Positions 48,769-57,699 of a DNA stretch of 64,000 nt are shown piece after piece (position 1 is the first letter of the stretch; each line of letters opens with the position of its first letter). The position numbers and the translations under genes were made by a program. The stretch is from Alteromonadaceae bacterium (lineage in GTDB: Bacteria; Pseudomonadota; Gammaproteobacteria; Enterobacterales; Alteromonadaceae): the NCBI GenBank assembly GCA_013373625.1, contig JABXHM010000003.1, positions 1 through 64,000 on the forward strand, written 5' to 3'. The notes beneath the pieces were generated by a model. That model searched no databases. It was given only the letters and a program-made list of their open reading frames with translations, and was not told where the DNA came from.

Positions 48769-49377
48769 TTATGCTTTGGCACTTTGACGCTCACTTACAG
48801 TCTTATACCAGCGCAGCAGATTGACTTGATGCTCACCAATGCGCAGTTTTACAACGCGGGCAAAATCGATCGCGCACAGCGCAATAATATCGGCTATCGA
48901 AAACTTATCACCGGTGATGAAGCGAGAATCAGCAAGCCGCGCCTCTAACAGTCCATAAAATGCAACGACCTCTTTACCTGCTTCCTCGCCATATGCAGGA
49001 ATAGGTGTCATGCGATCTTTAAAGTAACCTGTGGTGTGGGCAAAGCACTGGGTAACCGGTAGCATCAGCCCTCCATCAAGGCGACGCTGCCACATGGCAA
49101 CTATCCCTTTCTCAAGCGGGGTTTCACCTAATAGCGGTGGGAATGGGTGCAGCGCCTCAATGTAGGCGCAGATGGCATCAGATTCACTTATGCAAGTGCC
49201 ATCATCGAGCTCCAGGACAGGCAGTTTACCCAACGGATTTTTAGCCAAAAATTCAGCACTGCGGTTTTCCGCGTTTTTAATATCAACCTGAACATAGTCA
49301 ACCTGAATGCCTTTCTCCGCGATAAACATGCGTACGCGGCGCGGATTAGGTGCTGTCTGAGTATCGTATATTTTCAT
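48769..49377 (-). CDS. Glutathione S-transferase family protein
   Basis: A 202-residue cytosolic GST. The N-terminal thioredoxin-like domain holds PNPRRVRMF and the cis-proline segment KLPVLELDDGTCISESDAI; the helical C-terminal domain follows with FSIADI. The substrate is unknown. ATG at 49377 is chosen by GGAAG about 9 bp upstream and by fit to the family. It lies 42 bp after ubiG. Confidence 0.88.
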   Translation of the reverse strand: MKIYDTQTAPNPRRVRMFIAEKGIQVDYVQVDIKNAENRSAEFLAKNPLGKLPVLELDDGTCISESDAICAYIEALHPFPPLLGETPLEKGIVAMWQRRLDGGLMLPVTQCFAHTTGYFKDRMTPIPAYGEEAGKEVVAFYGLLEARLADSRFITGDKFSIADIIALCAIDFARVVKLRIGEHQVNLLRWYKTVSERQSAKA

Positions 49378-49419
49378 TACTGTGGCTTCCGTACAATTGA
49401 CCGTGGCAGCTTGCACATT

Positions 49420-50190
49420 TTAAGTGCGTTGGTAGCATTGAATGTAGTTAACCTGCAAAGATGGTGAAAGCCGCCATTTTCCTGTTAGCGGGTTGAGTTT
49501 CATGCCGGTTTCACATACCGCTTTGAAGCCTTCCCGACTAACCCATTCTGCCAGTTCGCCGGGTTTGACAAACATTGTCCAATCATGAGTACCCACCGGT
49601 AAGTAACGCATCACATACTCAGCCCCGAGGATCGCAATAATCCAGGATTTAACTGTGCGATTGAGTGTCGCCAGTACCAGCATACCCTGTTTGTCGACCA
49701 GTTTTGCACACTGTTCAATGAGTGCGCTCTGATCAGGCACATGCTCAACAACTTCTGCATTAATCACCACATCAAAGGTTTGTTTGTTAGCTAGCAGTTC
49801 ATCAGCCAGGCAATGCCGGTAATGAATACACAGTTGCGACTGCTCTGCGTGCCGTTTCGCGACTTCGATGCTGGTGGCACTGGCGTCAATACCTGTCACT
49901 TGTGCCCCGCGCTTTGCCAGAGATTCACTAATCAGGCCACCACCGCAGCCAACATCAAGAATACGTAACCCCGTCAGGCAATTCGCTTGCTCCGGATTGC
50001 GCCCGAAGCGCTCTGCGAGTTGCCTTATGATGTACTGGGTCCGTGATGCGTTAAAGGCCAACGCCGTTTTGTATTTACCCTCAGGATCCCACCATTCACT
50101 CGCCAGTGCGTTGAAACGCGACACTTCTTCAGCAGACACATTGCCGGCTTCGACCGGCTTGCTTAATTCACTCTTATCCAGCATAAACAT
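49420..50190 (-). CDS. ubiG: Ubiquinone biosynthesis O-methyltransferase UbiG
   Basis: The SAM-dependent enzyme that performs both O-methylations in ubiquinone synthesis. The 256 residues (240 in E. coli) contain ASEWWDPEGKYKTAL, the SAM-binding LDVGCGGGL (78-86), and EVVEHV. An alternative ATG lies two codons downstream. The 140 bp upstream contain no clear promoter that I could name. Confidence 0.93.
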   Translation of the reverse strand: MFMLDKSELSKPVEAGNVSAEEVSRFNALASEWWDPEGKYKTALAFNASRTQYIIRQLAERFGRNPEQANCLTGLRILDVGCGGGLISESLAKRGAQVTGIDASATSIEVAKRHAEQSQLCIHYRHCLADELLANKQTFDVVINAEVVEHVPDQSALIEQCAKLVDKQGMLVLATLNRTVKSWIIAILGAEYVMRYLPVGTHDWTMFVKPGELAEWVSREGFKAVCETGMKLNPLTGKWRLSPSLQVNYIQCYQRT

Positions 50191-50329
50191 TCACTACTTA
50201 ACAAAGACCGGCGCTTTGGCATAAATATAACGCGGCGTATTTATAGCGCGACATAACGATGACGGAAATTACAATGGCAGTGCATCCCGGCGTCCGGTTA
50301 ATCAGACTGCGATATTATTCATAGCGTTA

Positions 50330-51970
50330 TCACAAACGCTCGCTTAACTTGCGTATATCCTGATTAAGCGTTTTATCGTTCTGGCTGTAATCTACCGGGC
50401 AATCTATAACATGCACACCGGGCGTCTGCAGACAATCCTGCATAAGCGGCGCAAGTTCGTCAATGGCCGTCACACGATGTCCCCTGGCGCCATAGCTATT
50501 GGCATATTCAACGAAGTCAGGGTTGCCGTAGTCTAAACCAAAGTTATCGAACTCCATGTGCGCTTGCTTCCATTTAATCATGCCGTACGCATCATCCCGT
50601 AGTATCAGCACCACCACATGTAAGTTAAGCCGCACAGCGGTTTCTATTTCCTGACTGTTCATCATAAAGCCACCATCGCCGCATACCGCCATAACAGGTT
50701 TGTCCGGGTACACCAGTTTCGCAGCCATAGCTGAAGGGAGCCCCGCCCCCATTGAGGCCAGTGCGTTATCAAGTAGCAGAGTATTTGGGCCGTATGCCGG
50801 ATAATTTCGGGCGAACCATATTTTATACACGCCGTTATCCAATGCCACAACGCCGTCGTCGGGCATGACGGCGCGCACTTCGTTGACCAGACGCTCCGGC
50901 AGAACAGGAAAGCGATCGTCACTATCAGATGCTTTACGGTGTTTAACGTAAGCATCGTGCACATCCTTGTAAAAATCCCGCTTCCAGTGATCCTGCGGCG
51001 TCAACCGTTCGTTAATTTGCCATACGCTGTTAGCAATATCACCGACAACTTCAAGCTGTGGAAAGTACACCGGATCGACCGCCGCCGATTCAAAATTAAT
51101 GTGTATGACCTGCTGATTGTCGTGATGCATAAAAAAGGGGGGCTTTTCTACCACGTCATGACCGACGTTAATGATGAGATCAGCCCGCTCAATCGCCTTG
51201 TGTACAAAATCACCGTCGGACAGTGCGGTATTCCCTACAAACAGCGGATCAGACTCATTGAGTACGCCTTTGCCCATTTGCGTAGTAACAAATGGTATTC
51301 CGGTATGATCAACAAAACGCCGCAGCATTTTGGCAGTGAGTTTTCTGTTGGCGCCAGCACCAATCAGTAACAGCGGCGAAGTAGCGGCTTCGATCATTGT
51401 TTTGGCTTGCTCTACGGCTTTTTCTTCGGCAACCGGACGACGCGAGCGACTTTGCTTTAACAGTGGCACCGTCGTTGTCTCCCGAGCAATATCCTCCGGG
51501 ATCTCAATGTGCGTAGCCCCCGGACGCTCTTCAGCAGCGAGTCTGAAGGATTCGCGGATCACTGAAGGGATCCTCTCCCCGCTAACAATTTGCGTCGTAT
51601 ATTTGGTAATCGGGCGCATCATATCGACCACATCAACCACCTGAAACCGCCCTTGTTTACTGGTCTTAATGGGCTTTTGACCAGTGATCATAAGCATCGG
51701 CATAGCGCCTAGCTGTGCGTACGCCGCAGGTGTTACCAGGTTGGTTGCGCCTGGTCCTAGTGTGGCTAAACAGACGCCCACCTTGCCGGTTAACCGACCG
51801 TAGGTGGCAGCCATAAAACCAGCGCCCTGCTCATGTCGTGTCAATACAAGCTTAATTGATGAGTCTCTTAGCGACTCAAGTAGATCGAGGTTTTCCTCAC
51901 CGGGTATACCAAATATGTATTCTACACCTTCAGCTTCCAGTGCTCGTACAAACAAGTCTGATGCTTTCAT
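50330..51970 (-). CDS. Acetolactate synthase-type TPP enzyme
   Basis: A 546-residue thiamine-diphosphate enzyme of the acetolactate synthase family. The catalytic E47 in TRHEQGAGF, the central domain, and the cofactor motif GDGGFMMN with the downstream DDAYGMIKWKQ are present. No small regulatory subunit gene is adjacent, and the sequence is closer to stand-alone catabolic/AlsS-like enzymes than to IlvB. It probably condenses pyruvate to acetolactate, but related enzymes accept other donors. A perfect inverted repeat lies 15 bp before its start. Confidence 0.85.
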   Translation of the reverse strand: MKASDLFVRALEAEGVEYIFGIPGEENLDLLESLRDSSIKLVLTRHEQGAGFMAATYGRLTGKVGVCLATLGPGATNLVTPAAYAQLGAMPMLMITGQKPIKTSKQGRFQVVDVVDMMRPITKYTTQIVSGERIPSVIRESFRLAAEERPGATHIEIPEDIARETTTVPLLKQSRSRRPVAEEKAVEQAKTMIEAATSPLLLIGAGANRKLTAKMLRRFVDHTGIPFVTTQMGKGVLNESDPLFVGNTALSDGDFVHKAIERADLIINVGHDVVEKPPFFMHHDNQQVIHINFESAAVDPVYFPQLEVVGDIANSVWQINERLTPQDHWKRDFYKDVHDAYVKHRKASDSDDRFPVLPERLVNEVRAVMPDDGVVALDNGVYKIWFARNYPAYGPNTLLLDNALASMGAGLPSAMAAKLVYPDKPVMAVCGDGGFMMNSQEIETAVRLNLHVVVLILRDDAYGMIKWKQAHMEFDNFGLDYGNPDFVEYANSYGARGHRVTAIDELAPLMQDCLQTPGVHVIDCPVDYSQNDKTLNQDIRKLSERL

Positions 51971-51984
51971 ATGCCATCCGTTGT

Positions 51985-52005
51985 AATGAGTGAATGCTAC
52001 TCATT
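51985..52005. promoter_or_regulatory. Inverted repeat just upstream of the acetolactate synthase-type gene
   Basis: AATGAGT and ACTCATT, perfect 7-bp arms around 7 bp, located 15 bp before the ATG. It could be an operator or an mRNA hairpin close to the ribosome-binding region. Confidence 0.35.
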
Positions 52006-52084
52006 GCTACGGAGAAGCGAGTAAATAGTTTAATTTATATGGTCGGAAACTTTATATTGTGTTGATGTGCCGGGATCACCTTCG

Positions 52085-52504
52085 TTATAGCGTCGATTCC
52101 CATTCATTCAGTTTTTGCTGGGTGTTTTTATCGATGGCAGCTTTATTGTTGCTTACCCAGTACTTTTCCATAATACGCACATTGGCCTGATTGGCTTTGT
52201 AAAAGAAATCGACGATATCGCCCACCACGGGGATAAATCCGAGTCCAAAGTCCATTACGCAATTTCGCACCATCACCTTGAGCTGTCCTTTGGGTAAGCC
52301 CAGTTTTTTGCCCAGCATGACAATGCGCAATGACACCAGCAACATCAACACGTCACCAATTCCGGGGATCAAGCCCACCAGTGCATCAGCGCCTATTCGA
52401 AAATTTATAAAAGGCAGCTTAATTGACGTATCCAGCAGGTTGGCCAGTTTTTGCGCTTTTAATAAGGCCTTAGGCGCAGTGGTGGTATCAGGCTTTTTGC
52501 TCAT
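52085..52504 (-). CDS. DUF4112 domain protein
   Basis: A 139-residue protein of the DUF4112 family. Typical segments are the LDTSIKLPF start, GLIPGIGDVL and the second GFIPVVGDIVDFFYKANQAN. Two hydrophobic stretches suggest membrane association. The function is unknown. The ATG overlaps the hemH stop in ATGA, so translation is coupled to ferrochelatase. Confidence 0.85.
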   Translation of the reverse strand: MSKKPDTTTAPKALLKAQKLANLLDTSIKLPFINFRIGADALVGLIPGIGDVLMLLVSLRIVMLGKKLGLPKGQLKVMVRNCVMDFGLGFIPVVGDIVDFFYKANQANVRIMEKYWVSNNKAAIDKNTQQKLNEWESTL

Positions 52505-53580
52505 AGAGGGCATCCGTATTGTTTGGCTAACTGTCCGCGCAGTTCTGCATTGTCTTCGACCTGCCAACCATGCAGGTTTTCTTTCACAAGATCAAACAAC
52601 ATATCAATATGCGCAGGTTCGCTATTAAGTGCGGGAATATATTCATAGCGCTCGCCACCAGCTTGCAAAAAATAATCGCGGTTCTCTTCACCTATCTCTT
52701 CAATGGTTTCCAGACAATCAGCTGAAAATCCCGGGCACACTACTTGTATTGATTTAACCCCTTCACCAGGCAGTGATTTTAATGTTTCGTCGGTGTAGGG
52801 TTTTAGCCATTCCTCGCGGCCAAAACGGGATTGGAATGTCGTCATATATTCAGCGTTATTCAAACCAAGTGCTTCTGCCACCAAACGAGACGTTTTTAAA
52901 CATTCGCAATGGTAAGGGTCACCATTCATTAAATAACGCATAGGTATACCATGATACGACATAATCAACTTATCGGCCCGGCCATGATTGTTCCAGTGCT
53001 GCTTTATCGAGTCGGCAACCGCCTGAATATAACCGGGGCGGTCGTGATAATGACTGATAAAACGGAAATCGGGTAACCAGCGGCGCTGCTGAAAATCCTG
53101 CGCCACGGCGTCGAAGGTTGACCCAACGGTAGAAGCACTGTATTGCGGATAAAGTGGCAACACCAATAGCTTGCGCACACCCTGTGATAACATTTTTTCA
53201 ATCACTTTAGTTACCGCCGGGTCGCCATAACGCATGGCATAGTCAACCACGACATGGCCACCAAACTCTCGCTCACAGCGGGCAGCCAGTGCCTGGGCCT
53301 GGGCCCTGGTATGTACCATCAGAGGCGACCCCTGTTCAGACCATACTGTCTCATAGGCTTTCGCTGAACGCCCGGGCCGAATATTTAAAATCACGCCATT
53401 GAGAATAAGCCACCAGAGCAGGCGCGGGACCTCAACCACGCGCGGGTCCGACAAAAACTCTTTAAGATACGGCTTTAACGCACCTTTGGTCGGTGCATTA
53501 GGGGTACCAAGGTTGGTCACGATAACCCCAATCTTATCGGCTTGTTGATGACTAAAACCCGGGTTACCGGCGTACTTCAT
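52501..53580 (-). CDS. hemH: Ferrochelatase
   Basis: Inserts ferrous iron into protoporphyrin IX, the last step of haem synthesis. The 359 residues include the catalytic H210 in SYHGIP and acidic residues of ETIEEIGEEN near 291-297, plus LPLYPQYSASTVGS. It has a membrane-binding lip but no full membrane segment. It is followed immediately by the DUF4112 gene. Confidence 0.96.
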   Translation of the reverse strand: MKYAGNPGFSHQQADKIGVIVTNLGTPNAPTKGALKPYLKEFLSDPRVVEVPRLLWWLILNGVILNIRPGRSAKAYETVWSEQGSPLMVHTRAQAQALAARCEREFGGHVVVDYAMRYGDPAVTKVIEKMLSQGVRKLLVLPLYPQYSASTVGSTFDAVAQDFQQRRWLPDFRFISHYHDRPGYIQAVADSIKQHWNNHGRADKLIMSYHGIPMRYLMNGDPYHCECLKTSRLVAEALGLNNAEYMTTFQSRFGREEWLKPYTDETLKSLPGEGVKSIQVVCPGFSADCLETIEEIGEENRDYFLQAGGERYEYIPALNSEPAHIDMLFDLVKENLHGWQVEDNAELRGQLAKQYGCPL

Positions 53581-53644
53581 AATTTTTCACTTCTTATAGT
53601 TAAACGAACCGCCATTAATACGCAGTGTAAGCTAAAACGGACTG

Positions 53645-55234
53645 CTAAGGCTGATAATAGGTTGGGGTTTCCCAGCCTACCGGTAGCCCCAGCACAAATA
53701 CCCAAAGATAAAAGAGCAATGTCCAACCGACGATAAACACCATACTGTAAGGCAGCATCATGGCAATGAGTGTGCCCATCCCCACATCTTTCTTATATTT
53801 TGCCGCCATCGCCAGGATCAGACCAAAATAGCTCATCATAGGTGATATAACGTTGGTCACTGAATCGCCGATTCTATAAGCCGCCTGAATAACTTCCGGC
53901 GCATAGCCCAGCAACATTAACATCGGCACGAATACCGGGGCGGTCACCGCCCACTGCGCCGACGCACTGCCTAAAGACAAGTTCACCAGGCCACACATTA
54001 AGATAAACAGCAAAAATACTTCGGGGCCTTTTAAATCTAACTCAATCAGTAAAGCCGCTCCCTCTACCGCTAATACGGTCCCCAGATTGGTGTACTTAAA
54101 GAAGGCGACAAACTGGGCAGCGAAAAAGACTAGTGCGATATAGAGGCCCATACTGCTCATGCTTTTAGCCATGCCATCTATCACATCGCGATCCGTTTTC
54201 ATGGTGCCGGCAACCTTGCCATACACAAATCCAGGCACTGCAAATACGACAAAAATAATAACGACTATACCTTTCAGAAACGGCGATCCCTTCAGACCGC
54301 CGGTTTCCGGATTGCGTAATATCCCATCATCCGGAATCACTGAGAGTGCCAGCAACACGCACAGGAGTAAAAAGGTCAGACCCGCTGCCTTCATTGCTTT
54401 CATCTCTTGCGCATTCGGCGCCGCCAGGGCACTTTTATCGAGCTTCATGGTTGAATTCGATTCGTCGAAATCACCCAGTCTGGGCTCCACAATGCGGTCG
54501 GTGACCCAAAAGCCTAAGCCGGCAATTACAAAGGTACTGGCAATCATGAAGAAATGATTCGATTCTGCTCCGACAACATATTCGGGATCGATCATTTGCG
54601 CTGCAGGCGTGGTAATACCTGCTAACAGCGGATCAATGGTGCCTAAAAACAAATTAGCGCTGTATCCTGCCGACACACCAGCGAACGCGGCGGCTAAGCC
54701 CGCAAGGGGGTGGCGGCCAAGTGAATGGAAGATCATCGCTGCTAACGGAATAAGCACCACGTAACCCAGTTCAGATGCGGTGTTTGAGAGGATACCACTG
54801 AGTACAATGATAAAGGTGACTAACCGTCTTGGCGCGTTGAGGACCATTGCCCGCATCGCTGTAGATAATAGGCCTGAATGTTCTGCCACTGATACACCAA
54901 GCAACGCAACCAGAACCGTTCCCAGTGGCGCAAAGCCGGTAAAGTTAGTCACAATATGGGTCATGATCCAGTGCAGACCATCGATACTCATTAATGAAAC
55001 AACTTCGATAACACCGGATGCACTGCGCGCGTCTTCTGGTCTGGGATCAGCAACGGCAATGCCCAACGAGTTTAACAGCCCGCTTAACAGCACAATGAAA
55101 ATGCTTAACAAGGCAAACAGGGTTACCGGGTGTGGTAGCAAGTTACCTAACCACTCAACGGTAGTGAGGAAGCGGGAGAACAAACCGTTTGGAGACTGTT
55201 CCTGAGTATGGGTATTGGCATTTTGTTGAGTCAA
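53645..55234 (-). CDS. AbgT family transporter
   Basis: A 529-residue inner membrane protein of the AbgT family (p-aminobenzoyl-glutamate uptake or sulphonamide-type efflux). About ten membrane segments and two hairpins are visible, with NTASELGYVVLIPLAAMIFH and the C-terminal SVTNVISPMMSYFGL typical of the family. The start is TTG at 55234 with GAGGA 7 bp upstream. Its leader is unusually rich in stem-loops. Whether it imports folate breakdown products or exports is not decided by sequence. Confidence 0.9.
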   Translation of the reverse strand: MTQQNANTHTQEQSPNGLFSRFLTTVEWLGNLLPHPVTLFALLSIFIVLLSGLLNSLGIAVADPRPEDARSASGVIEVVSLMSIDGLHWIMTHIVTNFTGFAPLGTVLVALLGVSVAEHSGLLSTAMRAMVLNAPRRLVTFIIVLSGILSNTASELGYVVLIPLAAMIFHSLGRHPLAGLAAAFAGVSAGYSANLFLGTIDPLLAGITTPAAQMIDPEYVVGAESNHFFMIASTFVIAGLGFWVTDRIVEPRLGDFDESNSTMKLDKSALAAPNAQEMKAMKAAGLTFLLLCVLLALSVIPDDGILRNPETGGLKGSPFLKGIVVIIFVVFAVPGFVYGKVAGTMKTDRDVIDGMAKSMSSMGLYIALVFFAAQFVAFFKYTNLGTVLAVEGAALLIELDLKGPEVFLLFILMCGLVNLSLGSASAQWAVTAPVFVPMLMLLGYAPEVIQAAYRIGDSVTNVISPMMSYFGLILAMAAKYKKDVGMGTLIAMMLPYSMVFIVGWTLLFYLWVFVLGLPVGWETPTYYQP

Positions 55235-55275
55235 AACTAGTCCTCAGTCGTTATTATTATCATTGTGCAATCATA

Positions 55276-55419
55276 GGGCTTACTGTTCGATTGATGCCCC
55301 AAGACATCAGCAACCGTGCTGATGAATCACAACCTGGTTTGCCGTAACCAGTTACTGTTATTTTTTATTTTCTGTCATTAAAAACTGCCATAAATGGGAT
55401 TAATTCCCACCGGCAGTTT
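55276..55419 (-). ncRNA. Structured leader upstream of abgT-family gene
   Basis: On the minus strand four stems follow each other. Stem 1, 55419-55382: AAACTGCC/GGCAGTTT with an inner TGGGA/TCCCA, then UUUUU, a terminator-like form. Stem 2, 55351-55334: CTGGTT/AACCAG. Stem 3, 55324-55305: an 8-bp CATCAGCA/TGCTGATG with a 4-nt loop. Stem 4, 55299-55276: GGGC/GCCC. The first could be a second terminator of the hfl transcript or an attenuator. I do not recognise a known riboswitch. Confidence 0.4.
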
Positions 55420-55491
55420 AATGTTCGTCAGTTTACCTTAATTCATTACTTTTTGGCAGTGTACGACGTTTTTCTGCGCTTTTAGAGACAT

Positions 55492-55519
55492 AAAAAAACC
55501 GGCTCGCAAGCCGGTTTTT
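55492..55519 (-). terminator. Intrinsic terminator after hflC
   Basis: ACCGGCT/AGCCGGT extended by A-T pairs around a 4-nt loop, followed on the minus strand by seven U residues. It lies 17 bp after the hflC stop and should end the miaA-hfq-hflX-hflKC transcript. Confidence 0.9.
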
Positions 55520-55536
55520 GTCATTTTGAATGCGCT

Positions 55537-56418
55537 CTACTGACCGTCGCGCGAATTCATATAACGGAAGAAATCACTATCTGGTTCAACAACCAGAATA
55601 TCATTCTTGCTGTTAAAGCTCGCACGATAGGCATCCATACTGCGTAAAAAGCCGTAAAACTCCGGGTTTTTAGAGTAAGTTTCAGCATAAATCTGTGCTG
55701 CTGTCGCGTCACCTTCACCACGTAGCTGGCGTGCATTACGTTCTGCATCCGCCAACATTACAGTTACTTTAGCTTCTATATTTGCCTTGATGACTTCGGC
55801 TTGTTCCTGGCCTTGTGAACGGTGTTCACGCGCTACGGCGGCACGCTCCGCGCGCATCCGCTGGAAGATTGAGTTGCTCACTTCGGTAGGCAGATTAATT
55901 TGCTTTACACGTACGTCAACAATTTCAATGCCAAGTTCATCTGAAGAACTGGCGGTCTGCTCCATGGCTTGTTCCATTAGCTCGGTACGCTCGCCCGAAA
56001 CGATCTGGGCAATGGTTCGACTACCAAACTCGGTACGCAGGCCATTATTGACCTTCTGTTTCAGGAGCGCTTCAGCCTGCAGTTTGTTACCACCGTTAGT
56101 AGAAAGGTAGTAACGGGCAAAGTCATCAATTCGCCATTTTACGTACGAATCAACTATCAAATCCTTCTTCTCAGATGTTACGAACCTATCCGGCGCATCA
56201 TCCAGTGTTTGAATACGCGCGTCTAACTGGCGAACAGAATCAATAAACGGCAGTTTAAAATGCAGTCCCGGTTCAAACACTTTGGTGTCACCAGTTTCGG
56301 CTCTTTGCACTTTACCAAACTGGATGACAATGGCACGTTGCCCTTCGCGAACAACAAACAGCGAACCGGATGCCAGCACCACTAATGTAATTAAGATTGC
56401 AATAATAAAGTTTTTCAT
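55537..56418 (-). CDS. hflC: Protease modulator HflC
   Basis: SPFH/band 7 protein that forms with HflK the large membrane complex around FtsH, modulating its proteolysis. The 293 residues have one N-terminal membrane anchor (about 5-22) and a periplasmic SPFH domain followed by a coiled-coil region (RMRAERAAVAREHRSQGQEQAE). It follows hflK after 6 bp. Confidence 0.95.
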   Translation of the reverse strand: MKNFIIAILITLVVLASGSLFVVREGQRAIVIQFGKVQRAETGDTKVFEPGLHFKLPFIDSVRQLDARIQTLDDAPDRFVTSEKKDLIVDSYVKWRIDDFARYYLSTNGGNKLQAEALLKQKVNNGLRTEFGSRTIAQIVSGERTELMEQAMEQTASSSDELGIEIVDVRVKQINLPTEVSNSIFQRMRAERAAVAREHRSQGQEQAEVIKANIEAKVTVMLADAERNARQLRGEGDATAAQIYAETYSKNPEFYGFLRSMDAYRASFNSKNDILVVEPDSDFFRYMNSRDGQ

Positions 56419-56424
56419 TGTGGC

Positions 56425-57597
56425 TTATCTCCCATCCCGGTTACTACCGCCGCGCAACCCTGACGACGACGGAGTCGTGTTACCAGAGCTATTCCCAGTA
56501 GTGTTTGCAACATTATTTTGCAATCCTTCCAACGTATTACGCATGCGCTCCAGGGATGACTTGTTGCTCGCGCCAGTATTCTGGGTAATTTTATCCAGCG
56601 GTAAATACATAATGTTGTTACCACCCTCACCGCTATCAACCATAATTTTGCTGGTATTTGAGAACACCTGTTCCATGGTTTCTAAATAAATACGCTGACG
56701 GGTAACCTGCGGTGCTTTTTCGTACTGAGGTAAAAGCTCTTCAAAACGCGCCACTTCACCCTGTGCCTCCAGAGTAACACGCTCTTTGTACGCCTGAGCT
56801 TCTTCGTTCATTCTGTTTACCTGGCCACGGGCACGCGGTTCGATTTCACGGGCATAAGCTTCGGCTTCACGAATAAAGCGCTGCTCATCTTCCTGTGCGG
56901 CGATGGCGTCATCAAACGCGTCTTTTACCTGCTCTGGTGGACGGGCATCTTTAAAGTTCATATCAACAATGGACACACCGATGTTATAGGGGGCCAGAAT
57001 GCCTTCTAACTCTTCCCATACGCGTTGACGGGTTACTTCACGGCCATCAGTCAGCACGTCATCCATGGTGGAATGTCCCACCACATAGCGGATAGCGCTG
57101 TCAAAGGCCTGACTTAAGGTACTTTCCGGACTGGTTACCGCAAAGGTCCAGCGGAATGGGTCAACAACCCGATATTGTACTTCCATCTGCACACTTACCA
57201 GGTTCTCATCCTCCGTCAGCATTGAACCTGAAGATGTCTGGTAACGAATGGATTGCACATCGACCGGAATCACAGAGTCAACAAAAGTCGGCTTCCAGCG
57301 TAATCCCGGGTCAACTTGCGAGTCGTACTCACCAAAACGTAACACTACGCCAAGTTCTGCTTCCCGAATGGTGTAGAAACCACTGACTACGTAAACAACA
57401 ATTAACAGGCCAGCAATTATTGCCGCACCGATGCCGCCCAGTTTTTTACCTGAACCACCACCGTTGCCACCGCCCATCTTACCGAGCTTGCCAAACAGGT
57501 TTTTAAATACATCATCCAGATCAGGGGGACCTTGGTCACGTCCGCCGCGATTTTTCCACGGGTCGTTTTTGTCACCACCCGGCTCATTCCAAGCCAT
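56425..57597 (-). CDS. hflK: Protease modulator HflK
   Basis: Partner of HflC. The 390 residues begin with a cytoplasmic Gly-rich segment (GGGNGGGSGK), then a membrane helix at about 54-75, the SPFH domain and a coiled coil. The C-terminus is rich in Asn, Ser and Gly. The ATG has CGGAG upstream. It follows hflX after a 102-bp AT-rich gap that may hold a secondary promoter. Confidence 0.95.
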   Translation of the reverse strand: MAWNEPGGDKNDPWKNRGGRDQGPPDLDDVFKNLFGKLGKMGGGNGGGSGKKLGGIGAAIIAGLLIVVYVVSGFYTIREAELGVVLRFGEYDSQVDPGLRWKPTFVDSVIPVDVQSIRYQTSSGSMLTEDENLVSVQMEVQYRVVDPFRWTFAVTSPESTLSQAFDSAIRYVVGHSTMDDVLTDGREVTRQRVWEELEGILAPYNIGVSIVDMNFKDARPPEQVKDAFDDAIAAQEDEQRFIREAEAYAREIEPRARGQVNRMNEEAQAYKERVTLEAQGEVARFEELLPQYEKAPQVTRQRIYLETMEQVFSNTSKIMVDSGEGGNNIMYLPLDKITQNTGASNKSSLERMRNTLEGLQNNVANTTGNSSGNTTPSSSGLRGGSNRDGR

Positions 57598-57699
57598 GCT
57601 AATACTCCGAAAAAATAATTATTTAATACTGAATTCTATTGTTTTTAGATTTCAAACTATATCAATCTACTCTGACAAAAAATTCACTTGTGTAGTGCA

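Noticed and set aside
50323-50340. Hairpin AGCGTT/AACGCT at the acetolactate synthase-type gene stop
   Set aside because: Only 6 bp with no U-run on the minus strand, so not supported as a terminator.
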